The position numbers and the translations under genes are program-made. 64,000 nucleotides of DNA from Varroa destructor (lineage: Eukaryota > Arthropoda > Arachnida > Mesostigmata > Varroidae): assembly GCF_002443255.2 (NCBI RefSeq), contig NW_019211457.1:27086921-27150920 (forward strand), given 5' to 3'. Numbering within the stretch: position 1 is the first letter of the stretch; the number at the start of each line of letters is the position of its first letter. Below the pieces are notes generated by a model. The model was not told the origin of the DNA, did not search any database, and was given only the letters and a program-made list of their open reading frames with translations. Below are positions 34,601-48,949 of this stretch, piece after piece.

Positions 34601-37600
34601 TCTATTTTTTCGTATACATATCTATTCAACGGCATATACACACTGCACATTTTGTACACATAAAAAAATCTATATATTTATATAAGGTTCAGCTAAAAAG
34701 TTAGTAGGTTTTCTATGTAGTACACGTGAAATTAATTAGCCACATTCTAAACAAGTACTCACCTAGAAACGATGTTCCTAGAGCCCCTTTACCTGTTTAG
34801 AATGAAACTTAATTTATAGATAATATTATGCTTCGTTCCGATATCCTCTTAGTACAAAAATTATGCAACGCCATTAATATAAGATTTTACTAGATGCAAG
34901 GTAACAAAACCACTAGAATTCAATTGTAAAAGCTATGATCCGCTCCTTTTTCAATCATTTACTAGTCAATTGCATTTGATCTATCCCGAGGAGCAGAGCT
35001 TCGTCAATTCGAACAAACACTTAGGTTTACCCTAGTAAACTAAACTTCACCCTGCGAGTCTGAAAATAAAGAGCCAACAATCGGTTTGATCGTCAGTTAC
35101 ATTTGTTATTGGTCAGCGTCGTCTTTTTCTTCTTATTGTCTTTTCTTTGTGATGATTTTAGTTCTTGCTACTGTCGACGTCCATGTCCTTCAGATGAAAT
35201 ATCTGTCTTTCATTCATCCTTCAGATGAAGCCTTTCATATTAAGCACCGATTTTCCCTATAGTTTTTCCCTTTTTTCGCCTGGAAGGCCTATAAGCTTGC
35301 TCGTCTTCTAAACGGGTTGCATGCTGTGGCTGAAACTGTATCTGGGTCATAGGTGACGATGAACTGCAATATGCATACAACATACGTAGCAGAAATATGA
35401 GATACTTACTGGACGTATTATATGCAGCTATGAGTTCTCCATTGTTATTAATTTCAGTAAGGTTACTAGATGATATCATGGCAATGACCACATGTCCATT
35501 GTAGTTGTGTATGTATGGGACTATTTTTACATGGCTACATTAAAGTCCAACTCCTACTACATGCACGGGTTCCAACACGCAAAACAGCGAGCACTCACAA
35601 CGACCGCTACTGCTCTTTGTGTCATAGTCTGATCTTCCTCCATCCATGTGCTATGTCCTAGGCCAAACGACGCGACATTAGGTCACCAGTCTCGTTGCTA
35701 ACCACCGAACCTCTTTCACAGCCTTAATTTTGAAGCCTATATTTAGGCTTTTATTTGCTTTGTTCTTTGAGCGTCTTCTGCACGCGGCTTTGCCGTATCG
35801 CGTTGTATCATGGATCGAGAAACGCTGTTGTTCGTCTGTATCGTTGTGTAACAGCGTGTCCTCAACAAGCCGTACTCTCTATAATTCCGTTTACATTAGT
35901 CTATCGGAAGGTTGCCATTTCTCATACTTGCCTGCTCTCGTGTATAAGAGGATCATAAGCTCGTCCAGGAAGCTGTCCGCGAGCTTTTGGGAAGGGCATC
36001 GTGAGATCGAGGGTTTGCCGACAGTTGCACGACAGAGAAGAATAGCGACGTTACGTATCGTGCACTGGTCGCAAGACAGCTATGTTATAGTCAAATATGT
36101 ACACATCCCCAAAGAACCTTCCTTTCGATGCTAGTTTTGCAGATCCTAGACTCCGACAAGACATTATTGTGTGAAATATTGGTAATGGTAAAGATATCGG
36201 TAAATGACGAGGGTGGCCTGGAGACAGAGACACTGTTGAACCGTTATAAACCTTACTGGCGTTCCTGCTAACTGTATGGCTAGATAGCTAGTGATGCGAC
36301 CCTCACTTTGTTTGTTTGTTCGCTCGTTCGTGTGACCCAAAGGTCATCAGAAAAATGGCTTTTGCCCCTTTCTTTGCTTGTACATGGGCGAGAACTACCG
36401 CCTTGCACGGCACTGTTATTGCTGGTCACCCGATCTCTGACGTGAAGGTCAGCCCCTAATAATGACAACAAACAAGCTGACAGGTTCTTTTTTAGCCTTG
36501 GTTATCGCTTGTCTTCACCTTTTCTGGCTTCGGTTCTACGAAAAGCGAAGTTAGCCATCGAATTCGTCTAGGGAACAGGAGACTGTGATAAGGATAGATC
36601 AAAAAAGTTCAAGGATTTTTTCGCCATGATAACGCTATTGTATGGAATGGAACATTTGGATAACGTTCCTATTTTGGGAAGTTCAGTAGGTGTCAGTAGG
36701 ATTAGTTATTAACAAGGACAACGGTGTATATGACGTATGTTTTATGAAACATTCTCTATTGCAGCTGTCGCTTGTACTGTATGCGAGCATTGTCGTTATT
36801 GCCTGATCGAAACCTTCTAATGACACCTTAAAAGGAGTTCTGAAACTTACGTAGTTACGCTATATTATAGAAACATATTACGCTATATTGTGTATTATAA
36901 TGGTTCCGAAAAGTGTAAAGCCCTGGTTTAGAGCGCATCCCTAACATTGTTTCTCTCACTACTACTGCTTGTGACTATCACTAAGCATTAGATGTGCTTG
37001 CGTATCAGACGGGGGTCCTTCAGTTAACCGCGTACGATAGCAGAGCCTGTGCCCAGTGAGACAAGAGGCCATCTCCTGACATGGGTCCAAAACCACAAAT
37101 GGGGACGGCATATTTACGACATAAACAGCGATGCATCCCCGACCCGTATATACGAGTACGATAGGCACCCTGCCATATCCAGTGCATAATACAGTAAATA
37201 GAAACTGTCCTAATCGTACGTTTGAACGTTAGTTGATAAAGAAGACAGGTCGCTATCAAAAAAAAAAAATGACAGAACTATATGAACAAATAAACCATAT
37301 CAGTGCCGTTTATCGATAGCAGAAACTTATTATTCGTGAGGTCGACGCCAGCAGCGGCAACTGTAATTGTATTCTATATATTCAGCAGCTGCGTGAGGCC
37401 ATATGCTTTATTTCCCAAAAGCGACGGTTGGTTATGTGTTTTTCTGATGGCCAGTTTACCCAATTAAGTATTTTATCCGCACAGAATTTCAATACATTTT
37501 TCATCACTGGCTCGAAAGAGCGTTGAATATCATCGGTGCGTTTGTGTATCTATCTGTGCTCGTTCCTTTGAGCGTATCGTGGTTGAAGTGTCGCAAAGTG

Positions 37601-40600
37601 AAGTCGCAAACGGGCTGTGCTTCTATAAAGGATACTTGAAATCACGCCCACACATTGGTAATGGTAGGCGGCAAGCCTTTTAGAGTAGTTCAGACAATGA
37701 TTTTTGTTCCATTGTCGTAGCAACCATATTTGCATAACGAAGACGAAATGACTGCAGAATACGTGGCACCACTTTGATAGCTAGCCGACCCATGCGCAAA
37801 CATCATGAAAACCATAGACGGATTGTACTCTTCCAACTCAACCGTTTGCGTAGAAAAGTATATAGATTTTGAGGGACCAGTAGATTCAGAGGTCTGTGGC
37901 TAGAAACTATTAATAGAAAAGAGGATTGGGCCGAATCGATAAAAGCCATTCGTCTGTACACACGCGTAGTCAGTTACTTGTCGTTTAAAGCTGTTTTTAG
38001 ATCGCTAGAAATAAATAAGTCAGACTAGCTGATCGCACTCTTTTTAACCAATTTATTTTATTATTATATTTGACACTTCTAATACCCTTATGGGGTCGTC
38101 TTTTACCCTTATCCACCGTTTGATCCAGTCTCCTATGCGTAAACATGCTACTATTCGCCTTTTCTTCCATATCTCGTTCTTGGTCACACTTACCCATACG
38201 GCTCGATGACTGTTTTCTCCTTAATAACAATGGCGGGTCAAAAGCTGACAATATCGCTGATCGGCTTTAGATAAATCCATTTGGTTCACGGTGGCACGTT
38301 CGGTATCGGTGACGGTAAATTCTACATAACGACACCAACAGGTTATGTTTTAACTCGCGTACATCATTTCGAAACTTGCGGCAACAAGCCAAAACGTAAT
38401 ACCTTTCCATCGATCAGGCCGATCACCCAGAACAAATCCTTCACATCTCGCGTTCACGTAAAGCTTCCGCTATAAAGTCCACGATTGAAGTGCTACTCTT
38501 CGCTTGCATTTCGAGATGAGCTTCACATACCACCTCTACTTGGTTAGCACATGTTTGATTTTTGATCACCAGGACTATCAACCCTTTCTACTAGCAAAAC
38601 AGGCCCTGCAGTTACAAAGTAGACTCCAGCGAAACTGACTACATCCTTAACGGCTGCTCTATCCCAAAGAGGACCAACTAAACTGCGTTGATAGTGAATT
38701 GTCGGACAAACGGAGCTTCCGAAGAATTACTGTAGGAGAGAAGTTGCTCTCTGGATATATCTATCCATCGAAAACGATAGAAAAAACGGGAACAACGTAC
38801 ACCAACCATTGCTACTTTTGTAAGCCATATACATGGCGATGGAGATGTTCATATAATGACCATATGGGTAGGATAACTGCAAGGCCCGATAAAGAGCAGC
38901 TTTATGACAAGTCTCATTAATATCGACATGGTTGTAAGCTGCAGGCCGCTACATAGGGTTTCACAGGCGATAATTAAACAGTTAAAGCCCGCAGGAGCTC
39001 TATCAGAATGACACTGAAAAGAACAGTAAGAACGTTCAGGCCGAGCTTCAAATCAGCTAAATAGATAGAAGACATTTATACATCAATGTGGTCTGATGCG
39101 GAATTCGGAAATCGCTAGCGATTGGGTTTCACCTAAAACAGACCTTTACGGTTTTCGACGATTAGTCCTGTCAGCTGGGTCGATTTGATAAGTAGGACTA
39201 TCACTGACTGTCTTTGTTTCTCTTCGTGTAGTAACCCTCTCAATAACCCCTTTCTTCTTACCGTTACCATCCAACTGTCTACATATCAACGAACGATTGG
39301 TGCAGTTTTGTCGACGCTGGGTTACTAGGCCTGTTTACTATTGCAGATGGTGGCGTCGGCGGCCCAGCCCAGAGCCGATTCTCAGTGTTACTCAGCACTT
39401 ATGGGGCGGCTTTTCCTTTACTGTCTAATCGCGAACCAGGTTTCGTCAAAACAGGTCGTACACTATACAGAAAATATCTTGAAACAAGACAAACAATAGA
39501 AGAGGAAACAGCTTTAACCAAATTGCTAGCAATTGACTGTACCAAAGGATCCCGCTCAGCTCTCTTGATCGGCAGACCGAATGACTTCCGCACTAATTTC
39601 ATCTGTCATAAGTAAAGCAAATAAACATATGGATCTGCCTCGACTGAAGCACGTATTGCTGTGTACGCCGTATCCGTTCGATAGGTAGAACTTCTGCGAG
39701 TGTCAGTCTCAAAAAGAACACCTGCTCAGTTTCTTAACTTTGCTTCTACACGTCCCGTAGCGTTCACAATGGGATGAGGCCTCGCCAAGGCATGGGTTTC
39801 CTTCAATTTGTCAACTTCGTGCTCTTCACAGGCTGACCAAACACCTGATCCGACAAACGACGCAAATTTAAACACCCGCCACTTCGACGTACGTATTCAC
39901 CAATGTTTCCGACAAGTATCGTTATTGACCGGTCATCTTAAGCTGCAGCAAATCTGTCCAAAAACATCTGTATAGTCTAGTAAAGTTGTCTCTAGCGTTC
40001 CATAGCGTTCACCCCCATGACAAATTCGTTCAAGCATAATATTTGAATCGTTACGATATTACCAATCTCGTTGCCCGTCGTTGTCGAGACGAAGAAAACC
40101 AAGCCGATAACAACAACAACCGCAACAACGAAAACAACAACCTGCAGTTGTTTCTCGATAGTTGTCCGTTGTATTCTTAAGACTGTTGTGACCAGAAGCA
40201 GAAGTAGTGGCCGTTCGTGCCTGTCGTCGTGCCCTTACTAACGTTTATCGAGCTGAATCGACGAGTTCGAGAAGGGGAAACGAATCATCGCTTGATTAGT
40301 GTGTAGGGCACACGTTCGTCGCCTCACATAGACTTGTTCGTACGCTTGTACGTTTTGTTCACTTGATGTCTAATAACTTCCTCTGTTACTAGAGCTTTCT
40401 CCTTGCTTGCGGCTTCTGCAGACTAAGTATAATGGGTGCGGTGTACAAGATGAACGGCAATACGCTGACGTAACATATCTAAAGGCCAGCTATCGCAGAC
40501 AATGCACATGCGCCGACAACTAGCCCCTGTGGGGGATTAAGCAGTGTCAGGCGGGATTTACAAAAGACGAGACGGATTACACAAGGGTAATAATTTTCCC

Positions 40601-42311
40601 TAAAGACTCTAAAGGAACGGCGTTCATCATGTGAGGCTCGTTGGACTTATTGATAGCTTATGCTGAAAGGCGACGCTGCTCAACTTTACTCGGTATTCAT
40701 CAAATATAATTTTTTCAGAGCTACGGCACAAATCTACTACCTATTCGACTCATACTAGAACCGATCTATAAATATAGTATGGCATGCGTGTAGTAAGGAT
40801 TTTATTTTTATTGAGCAGTATAAGGAATCTGCTAATCATGTAAGTGAGTGGTAGCCCTGTCTGCGTACAGTCAGGGAAGTGGACTTCAATATTCTCACGA
40901 ACTCAGTCAAAACAAAGGCCTCAATCAGTAGCAACCCATCTCTCAGTGAGCTCAAGCAGATCTAGTTGTTGACTCGCGGGTCGAGCGATGAACACTGGCG
41001 GTTCAACGGTACTCGCAGTTACACGATCGTCTAGACTATAGATTGAGGGAGTCTGTGCGAAGGCGTTAAGCCTCGCCTTCGTACAGACAGCACGGACGAT
41101 TTCAGACCTAACAAACAAATACCTAGGAGATAGGGCGAGGCAGAAAGACACATCTGTATTCGGAGTCGCCATCGTGCGAAGAACTTTTGTCTGAATAGCA
41201 ACTGTACCGGTAGGCACAAGTAAGAACGCGCTACCCGCTCTATTCTAGCATAGACTAAACACCTTAATGACCTCTTTACCAAAACTGCACATAAACGTTT
41301 GGACCAGTTGTATTCATCTCAATAAAGGATCCTGGATCGCGCAGATGCACCATCGCGTTTCGATGCACATCTGATCCAGCACAAACACATATGTACATGC
41401 ACTCGGACTCTGGGCTGGGTGAACATGCAACCATTTTCAGCATCAAAAGAGCCACGAAGACCAAGCTGTGAGCGGTCATGTCGCAGACCAAATCCACAAA
41501 CGCATATCTTCGATAGTCATTTGAGAGAAACAACTTTCCTGTGCACATGCATCTTGACATGCACACGTCTGGATTGTACATTAACACTAGTCTACCGTAT
41601 GAGCGGAATAGCAAGTCCAACCAGCTTAACTGGTTCGAGCTCTTGCTATTGACTCTGGCCGTCGCCTATGCCCAGAAACTGCTTGATGCTTGCTACACTC
41701 CATCTACAGTAGCTTCTACAATGTAGTAGCGGCACCAGACGATCGAGTAACAGCTGCCCCGACCCACTGATTGAGATGCAAGCGCTCGGTGTCTAGATTT
41801 ATCTTTTACAGTAACCATGTGGTATACTTTCGAGTATGAAAAGCCGAGACGATTACACTCCTGCTACTTGGAGGCAACAAAAGCACACAACCGTATCTGT
41901 CATCGAAACCATGCGAATGGTTGCCACGAAACGAGATGCATTCGTGGAATTGGTCGCATGTTCTTATACCTATTTTTGGATGAGTCCGCAGCAGAGGCGT
42001 GTTCTCAATCTATTTCATTGGCTCCAGGGGAAAATCGCGCGTTACCCAGTGTCAAACACTTCGAGATTAACCGAGATTTGATCAATATAAAAACAAAAGC
42101 AAGAGCTTTCGTAAAGGTGAATTTCGCTTACGTTGTGAGGCGGTCGGCCTTGAACTGGCAAAGGAGCCAATGAAAAACAAATTCAGCCTGATCAAACGGG
42201 TATTAAAAAGAATTTTTTTCAACCTCTGAGGCGATGACTAAGCACTTGCCTTGCACCTTGACTGCGTTAGAAAAAGAATGTAACGAACATCAGTTTAATT
42301 TTCGACATGGC
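31605..42311. other. No gene supported
   Basis: The longest open frame, 134 codons on the plus strand (35730-36134), starts with a hydrophobic segment but has no recognisable domain. A 118-codon plus-strand frame at 41817-42173 is equally unsupported. Small tandem duplications occur: ttacgctatatt near 36855-36890 and tccttcagatgaa near 35190-35230. Confidence 0.45.
34729..34815. repeat. Imperfect 87-nt hairpin, pre-miRNA-like in size
   Basis: The outer pair is AAATTAA (34729-34735) with TTAATTT (34809-34815). After an asymmetric internal loop, CATTCTAAACA (34743-34753) pairs with TGTTTAGAATG (34794-34804). A small CTAG-based stem caps the loop. The size resembles a microRNA precursor, but the terminal loop is large and I recognise no known mature sequence. 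Confidence 0.4.
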
Positions 42312-42338
42312 TTTTTTTTTTTTTTTTTTTTTTTTTTT
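42312..42338 (+). repeat. Homopolymer T27 (poly-A on the minus strand)
   Basis: Twenty-seven consecutive T. It could be the poly-A tail of an old retroposed copy on the minus strand (upstream of it in minus sense would be 42339 and above), but no retrogene or LINE body is recognisable next to it. Confidence 0.85.
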
Positions 42339-43266
42339 GTATAAAATAACAACTATGAAAGCGAAATAAGTGACAACTACGCTTCTAAATGCCCCCTGAC
42401 AGCACGCCCAGGGGTAAAGGAAGATTAGCTGTTTCAAGCTCTACCGCATCATTCGATCTGTTATTGAATAGGCATTTATATACGTATCGATTATTTTGTG
42501 TATAGTTTTTCAAAGTGTTTACTTATTTCATATGCTATCAGATATGATTGTGTCTGTATTATTTGTATAAACACGTACAGGTGACGAGGTGTTAGGATCC
42601 GCAGGTCGGCAACACTGGCCCAAATTGGTATTCAGAATAGGTAACTTCACGAAATTTGTAGATTTTTTTTTGTCTTATTGGGTTTGTGGTATCCTTACGT
42701 TTTGCAGATTAGGTGATAAAGTTCACATAGAGCGAACTGTCTATTACAATCTGGCGATAACTTCCGTTCGTTCGCTTCAACCTGCCACCGACCTAAGTCA
42801 AGTTTAATAAAGATGAGGATATATTTCGGCTAGCTTTGATTTCTGTGTTTGTGTCATATACATATTCAGTTTTTGGAAAGCAGCGTCTCTCGCAGATCTT
42901 CTATGGGCAATGGAGTATCGGTCAATAAAGCGAATTGTTGCGGACAGGCCTAGCACCAGTTTTAAGAATGCCGCCCTTATTCTGCCCAAAGTCAAGTTTG
43001 TCGAGGCATGTCTTGTCTGCAAATTGAAAAATACCTACTAGCTCCGAAACGCTTCCAATTTGACTCAACTTCTAAATCCTCTATTAGGTATCACATGCAG
43101 GTTTTGACACAGACATACAAACAAATACACATGTACATCTGTACATATTAAGTAGATTTCATCGTAGAAAGCATCATTCCCAGAAAATGAAAAGCTAATG
43201 CCATGTTGAACAGAGAGGGTATCGCTTACGGACATACACCGATTGCTCTGTCTGTACAAAAGTAAC

Positions 43267-43290
43267 AACAGCAGCAGCAGCTGCTGCTGG
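43267..43290. repeat. CAG/CTG palindromic trinucleotide tract
   Basis: CAG units run straight into CTG units (cagcagcagcagctgctgctg), making a self-complementary hairpin. It gives Ala- or Leu-rich short frames that are not evidence of a gene. Confidence 0.8.
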
Positions 43291-45440
43291 TGCAGCAAAA
43301 ACAACATCGGTAAATCGTCGTAAATAAAATCTACAGAGGTTCGCATCATCAAATAAATTCGTGCTATCTTCCTTCGACCTGATGGCTCTTCGCACTTCCT
43401 GTTTATTTTTATGTATATTTCGCAGCCGCTAGCCATGACTTTAGCCGGACCTTTGTCTTCTTTAGAAACGGCCCAATTTCTGTTATGATCGGCCTTTCGT
43501 CGACGTATTTGTACCTATTTTCCCTAAACATAGGGCATTTACGAGTACATTGACTCCACATGGCGCCAAAAAGTACGCCGCAAGGTGCCCTCATGCCTAT
43601 AGTGCCTCCCGCTGTCGCTAGCTCCGACGGAACGGCGTTTACTATTTGACACGAGGATATGATTCTGACGAAAAGAAAGGCGGCGGTATTCGCGAGGCAG
43701 ATACGGCGAAGCAAGTAAAGGTAACGATATATTGATCGTATGCACTTAGTTTTAAAGAGGTATCTTTAAGGAGATTTACTACGCCTATGGTAACAACTGC
43801 AAGCCGTGAGCTAGCATTAGGACAAGAGCGACGTTACAATGCCATTAATTTTCTCCATTTGCGTCTCTCGCATTTTTGTAGCTCTTGTGATTCTCGCTAA
43901 ATGCACACAATCGGCACGTATTAGGGTAAATCAGAATAAATGTGGACGAAGGGTGTTTGATCGGCATTAAAGGCCCGTTTTTCTGCGGTCGATTCTGTTG
44001 ACTTAGCGAACTTCGAACTTCGACCACTTCGTGAACCCTTCTTTTCTTCAACGTTAAACAGTCTTATAGCCTCAGTTCTACCGGGTCAGAAGCACGACTT
44101 CGGCCTCGCCTCGTCTAGTTAAAGTTGTCCGAAGATTACTAAAGCGTCGCTATTAATCTCTGAAATTAAAGGAGGATATTCGCTAAGAATCTTACCACAG
44201 TATCCAATAGCAGCAGTACCACGAAGTTGCATGGAACTCTCTTCTTACCCGGCTTCATTTCACAAATTAGCGTTTCTTGACAAATTTGCCTTTTACCCCT
44301 ATTTTACTTTTTCTTGCTGTCAATCCATATCCTTTCATCAGTCGTGTTCTTGCCTCCAGAAGAATGATTATCATAATAATAACTACAACCTTACAATGGC
44401 AAATATATGTACAAAGCAGAAAATTACAGGCTACTGAAACGCCGCTCCGATAGGGTCTTCTACAGGAGTTCGTTTGTTGACGTTGCCACCGATTTTCACG
44501 ATGTCTATGGACGTCTCCCATAGAAAGGATGTTGTCGGGCTGCGTATAGCTTCGTGTTTAGAGTCCACTCACGTCTACAGTCAGCAACGTTTGCGTGTGA
44601 GCCGGTACAAAACAATTCGTACACACGGTTTTTCAATAGCTTAAACCAACCCCGCTAACGCGAAATTTACGGCAAAAACTACGACACTATCATAGCGATG
44701 GTGGTGCGGACAACAACGATGAAGTGCAGGCAATGACTTCACATACTAGACGAGATTGAACGATCTACTGAGGGACGATTAGTCATGGAACGCCGACTGA
44801 AGAACTGTAAAGACCTACATTATGCGATGCCTGCTTCGATAACTTTCAATGCCCTAACCTTGACGTGCAATGTCTATTTCTGTCCCCTTTTCGCTTGCCT
44901 TCCGTTTCTTTCACACCAGCGTGTTGCCCCTGATGTTGACCCGTTGATAAAGAGGAATGGACATTTATTTATTTAATAAATCAAAAGTTGCAGATTAGAT
45001 AGATCCAGACAATATTCTAGCCACAAAAGCCACCTGCCACGTAAGACACCTCTCGTTCGATTTCCGTGAAAACGTATTTGCGTGTAGAGAGTATAGCAGA
45101 CGCTGGCACAGGGTAAGGCAGGGAATGTTCTCAATAACAGATAATGGCACTATGACGCACAGCGGTACATTTCCACCATAAGGTCGTATGCACCGCCGCC
45201 GTTTATCTAAAACCTGCCGAAAGTCTCTGTCCCTGTTGAAGTCGTCTGACAGTATCGAAGTTGTCGTCTTGTTCGAAATGAAGTTGTCGGCCTTTGGGCG
45301 TAAAGACGAAGTGCCGTGAAGCTGTATTGCGCGGTTTCGTTTTGTCTCTCTGTTCGTGTCTTTGTACGACAGCTGCTGTTCTTGCGATCGGCTACCAACC
45401 TCAAGTGGGCCGACGTTTTACTTCAATACTTCACTACTAA

Positions 45441-45492
45441 GTAAGTAAGTGAGTGAGTGAGTGAGTGAGTGAGTGAGTGAGTGAGTGAGTGA
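45441..45492 (+). repeat. Tetranucleotide microsatellite (GTGA)n
   Basis: It begins with two GTAA units and continues as about ten uninterrupted GTGA units, a typical length-variable microsatellite. Confidence 0.9.
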
Positions 45493-47501
45493 CGATTGTA
45501 AAGAAGCATTTGACGTTGCATCGGCTTACGATTGTGTACAGATATACTTTAGTGTCAACGGTGCCGGCGAAGCATGTACAGACATGACGTCAAATGTCAG
45601 ACTCGATGTCCTCTTCCTTCGTCCCGTCAGCGGGTGGCTAACCCGAAAAACGTAAGAAACCAGTGAGACTTATAGCTGACGCCGGCAAGCGAATGCACGC
45701 CGTACATCAAAACGCCACCAGGTATCCTAAGCTAAGAAAAATTGTACTGATCGTTCTCGAGTATCGAAACAATATTCCACTGGCGGGATTTTCATGTTGC
45801 TACTGCGCGTACTTACCCACGAATCAATCACAGACAATTAATCGGTTGGTAAGGCGTCTTTTTCTTACCTTTTCCTCGTATTGCTATCCACTGTCATTCT
45901 AGTCAACAGTAGCAAAAAGCCTAAAGAGCTGCACCAAAAGGTTTCATGTGGAGATCGCTCCCACCCAATGTTTAACACGGCCTAAACGTACTCTACATAT
46001 ATGCAGGATGTATTGCATTCTATTCCTGTTTCGTGTGACGTCCTCGCACATGTAACCCAGATGCTGTATAGTGTATTTTCAGGGATCTCATTGTGTTCCA
46101 GCGGAACCGCTGCCGTCAAAAGAATGATCATCGATCCCGTACTACTCCGTAGATATATACACTGCCCTTCACTATTACACTCTGATGGTACAACTCAAAT
46201 GGATATTAAGTCAGTAAGTGCTAATCGGTGTCCTAAATACATTCGATATGCGACTGAACGCCATAGCGTTTCTTTGCAGCAGAGAACGTTGGCAGATAGA
46301 GAAACGTACACAACTCTGTGCTTCTCTTACGGGTAATAATGACAGAAACAGCTTCACGGTACAAATCAGAAGATTGCGGCAATCGTTTCTCGCATTTACT
46401 GCATCCTGTAACCTACTGCATTGGCCATCGATAGATGAGTTACTCAGGGTCGTAACGAGCGCCGCTTCGGCTGGCGTTACGTCGACCAGCAGATCGGCCT
46501 TCCCACTCAATCACCTTTCGGCTGCAAGATGTCGTCCCGAATGTTTATTCATAGCTGAAATTAATCTCTGCGACGCTGTTGCGTTAAGTTGAACATCGTA
46601 TAGATGTCTGCTAGATAGCAAGGGTAGAAATCCACTTGCGTAGTTATGAACGTTTGATTAGTTTCATTTCCGAAACGAAGCAGATGAGGACGGAGCTGTC
46701 ACTCTGGTGAGGTGACACTGCTAAGATGGATATCTGCATTTGGAATATTTCCAGCAGGTCCAATGGTTATAATATTATGCAATTGTAGTTGCCGAACTAT
46801 CTGCGTTCGATACATCTAATGAATTCACACATGATACAACACAAGATCTACCCACAAAGAAAGAAATGTTACAAACGTTGAACAAGCGAGTCTCAAGGTA
46901 GCACGTAAACCAGATAAAACCTGTGGCGTAGGTGGCGCAGTGACGAAATGACAGCAGTGAATATTGCGTCCGCCGTTTAAAGACGCAAACTTTGTCAAAA
47001 CCGCAAAGAAAAAACCGCTGTTTCAGTTTTCCAGACTACAAAAAACTGCTAGCTGAGGCCCAACACAAAGGACAATCAACAGAAGAGGAAGGTCAACGTG
47101 ATAATTTTGCCCGCATGTTTATAAGATTACACTTGTTCCCTTCTTCCATTTATATTTACTAGTTACAACAAAAAAAAAACATGGAAATGTGTCAAATATC
47201 GGTACATTAGAAACAACGTAATTTTGCGCCTACATCTGCACAAACGTAAACGTCAATAGGATTTTCGTAAATAACGGACCAAGATTTCTGACATTCAAGC
47301 AAAAAAGACGCGACAAAAAGACGTCACCAAAGACTCCCTGTAGCTTCAAAGGATGATCGTGTCAATTGAAAGAGCACCGCTCCAGTCTACTTTAAAGACT
47401 TGACGCCGACTCGACGACAGTGAATAGTGTGACCGAGTTGTAAAAAAGATCCATGCTACGTGCGAATAGTTAACGTAGACGCCAGCATCAATAACGTGAG
47501 C

Positions 47502-47502
<1 letters not shown>

Positions 47503-47544
<42 letters not shown>
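47503..47544. repeat. Dinucleotide microsatellite (TA)21
   Basis: Forty-two bases of perfect TA repeat. The Ile/Tyr runs in frames on both strands here are produced by this repeat and are not protein evidence. Confidence 0.95.
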
Positions 47545-47546
<2 letters not shown>

Positions 47547-48949
47547 TACACATCAGCCAGGCTAGCAACGAGAGAAAAACGCTCAACGTCATTTACGGCG
47601 GACCCGGTAGTAGAAAACAGAACCCATATGGCTTTATCCGGCACCGCCATCTTCAACGATCAAGTAAAGACTCGGCCGACTACCACCGACGTCACCGATC
47701 GAGTAGTCGTGCGCTTCTCTTTAGATTACCAGACGCCGACTTAGTACGGCTTTATCCTCTTGGGGAGACACTGGAGCACCAGCTAACATGTAGGAAATTC
47801 GCGTGCCGCTTGTCTACCGGTTTTTTTAACAATATACACACGATATATGTGTGTCTACGTTCGCACGGGCGCCATACAAATGGCCTCGCATGGTCCCACC
47901 TAGTTTTTGCTTCTGCCTCTACCTGGATACTTTTTCTACAAACTTTTAACCCGGTATCGAAAACCCAACCATATACGCTCTCTTTCCGCTAATCTACCTT
48001 CATGGGGATTTTCTTCTACTAACGGCTTCTACGGGCAATACGTTCAGGAAATTGCATGGCCTCCGTCAATGACGACGACGACGACAACAAGAGCGTCAGT
48101 ATGACGACAATGAAAACGCCCTACTCCCGCTGATGTCCACTGACGGAAACACAACTTCACTCCGCAGCCCAGTGTAATTTGAATAGAAGAGTTTCGCTAG
48201 AGAACCAGTGGTGCTATCGAATGAAAACTGTTAATATGATATCTACTCTGTGAAGTTGTACAAACATTCATGTCAGACATATGGTTACAATTATAGACAT
48301 CGGCTATGCCGGACAAGACAAAAGGCCGGCGCAGAGCGTAGCGGATGAACCGCTAACTAGTTGAGCCCATCAGAGTCAAAATCGTTTGCCGCGCATGGCA
48401 TCACCGTCGACTTTTTGGTTCACTTCTTGTGACGAGTTGTCAACACGACATCTAAGGCGCGAATCGCTTCTTTGGCTTGTTCTATTATTACAGACACCGT
48501 TGCGTTCATATTACAGCGTGTGTGAAGTTGTCCCTGGCATGTTGACCGCTCCGTCCCTTTGCTCGACGGAGCTATGATGAATCCGCCTAATCACTGCTCG
48601 GATCGACGGCGGACATTGGCCTGCTGGCTACGTACTAAGTAGACTTCTTGAATTATCATAGACTTCTTGGTGATTGTTGATATTTTTTTTTATTTAAAAA
48701 GAAAATACAGCTCACGGACATCATTTCATACCAACCCTGAAGTACGCTACGCTCAGTGCATATACGGTCTGCTTTCTATGTGTCGTCGAGCGCTTTTCTC
48801 GCTGTTTTCGCCTATAAACGAGGGTTGGTGAAGATAATATGTTGATACGTCGTTTCGACAGGTCGCGAGAAACTTAAAGCAACGCGTCCAAGTTGAGATC
48901 GTCGGCAGCCGTGTTCTGGCGCTGATGCGTCCTCGTCAAATCCCGGGGC

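Larger units (their letters stand above)
42339..48940. other. No gene supported; several microsatellites
   Basis: Contains the CAG/CTG palindrome at 43267-43290, (GTGA)n at 45441-45492 and (TA)21 at 47503-47544. Open frames of 101-124 codons (43714-43409 minus, 46218-46592 plus) lack recognisable domains; the first starts at TTG. Confidence 0.45.

Noticed and set aside
35730..36134. 134-codon plus-strand frame with hydrophobic N-terminus
   Set aside because: No domain and no conserved pattern; hydrophobic starts are common in AT-rich chance frames.
43409..43714. 101-codon minus-strand frame with a signal-peptide-like start and a WSQCTRKC (thrombospondin-like) motif
   Set aside because: It begins at TTG, not ATG; there is no further TSP1 pattern, no second domain and no splice context.
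47456..47744. Ile/Tyr-rich frames on both strands
   Set aside because: Produced by translation of the (TA)21 microsatellite.
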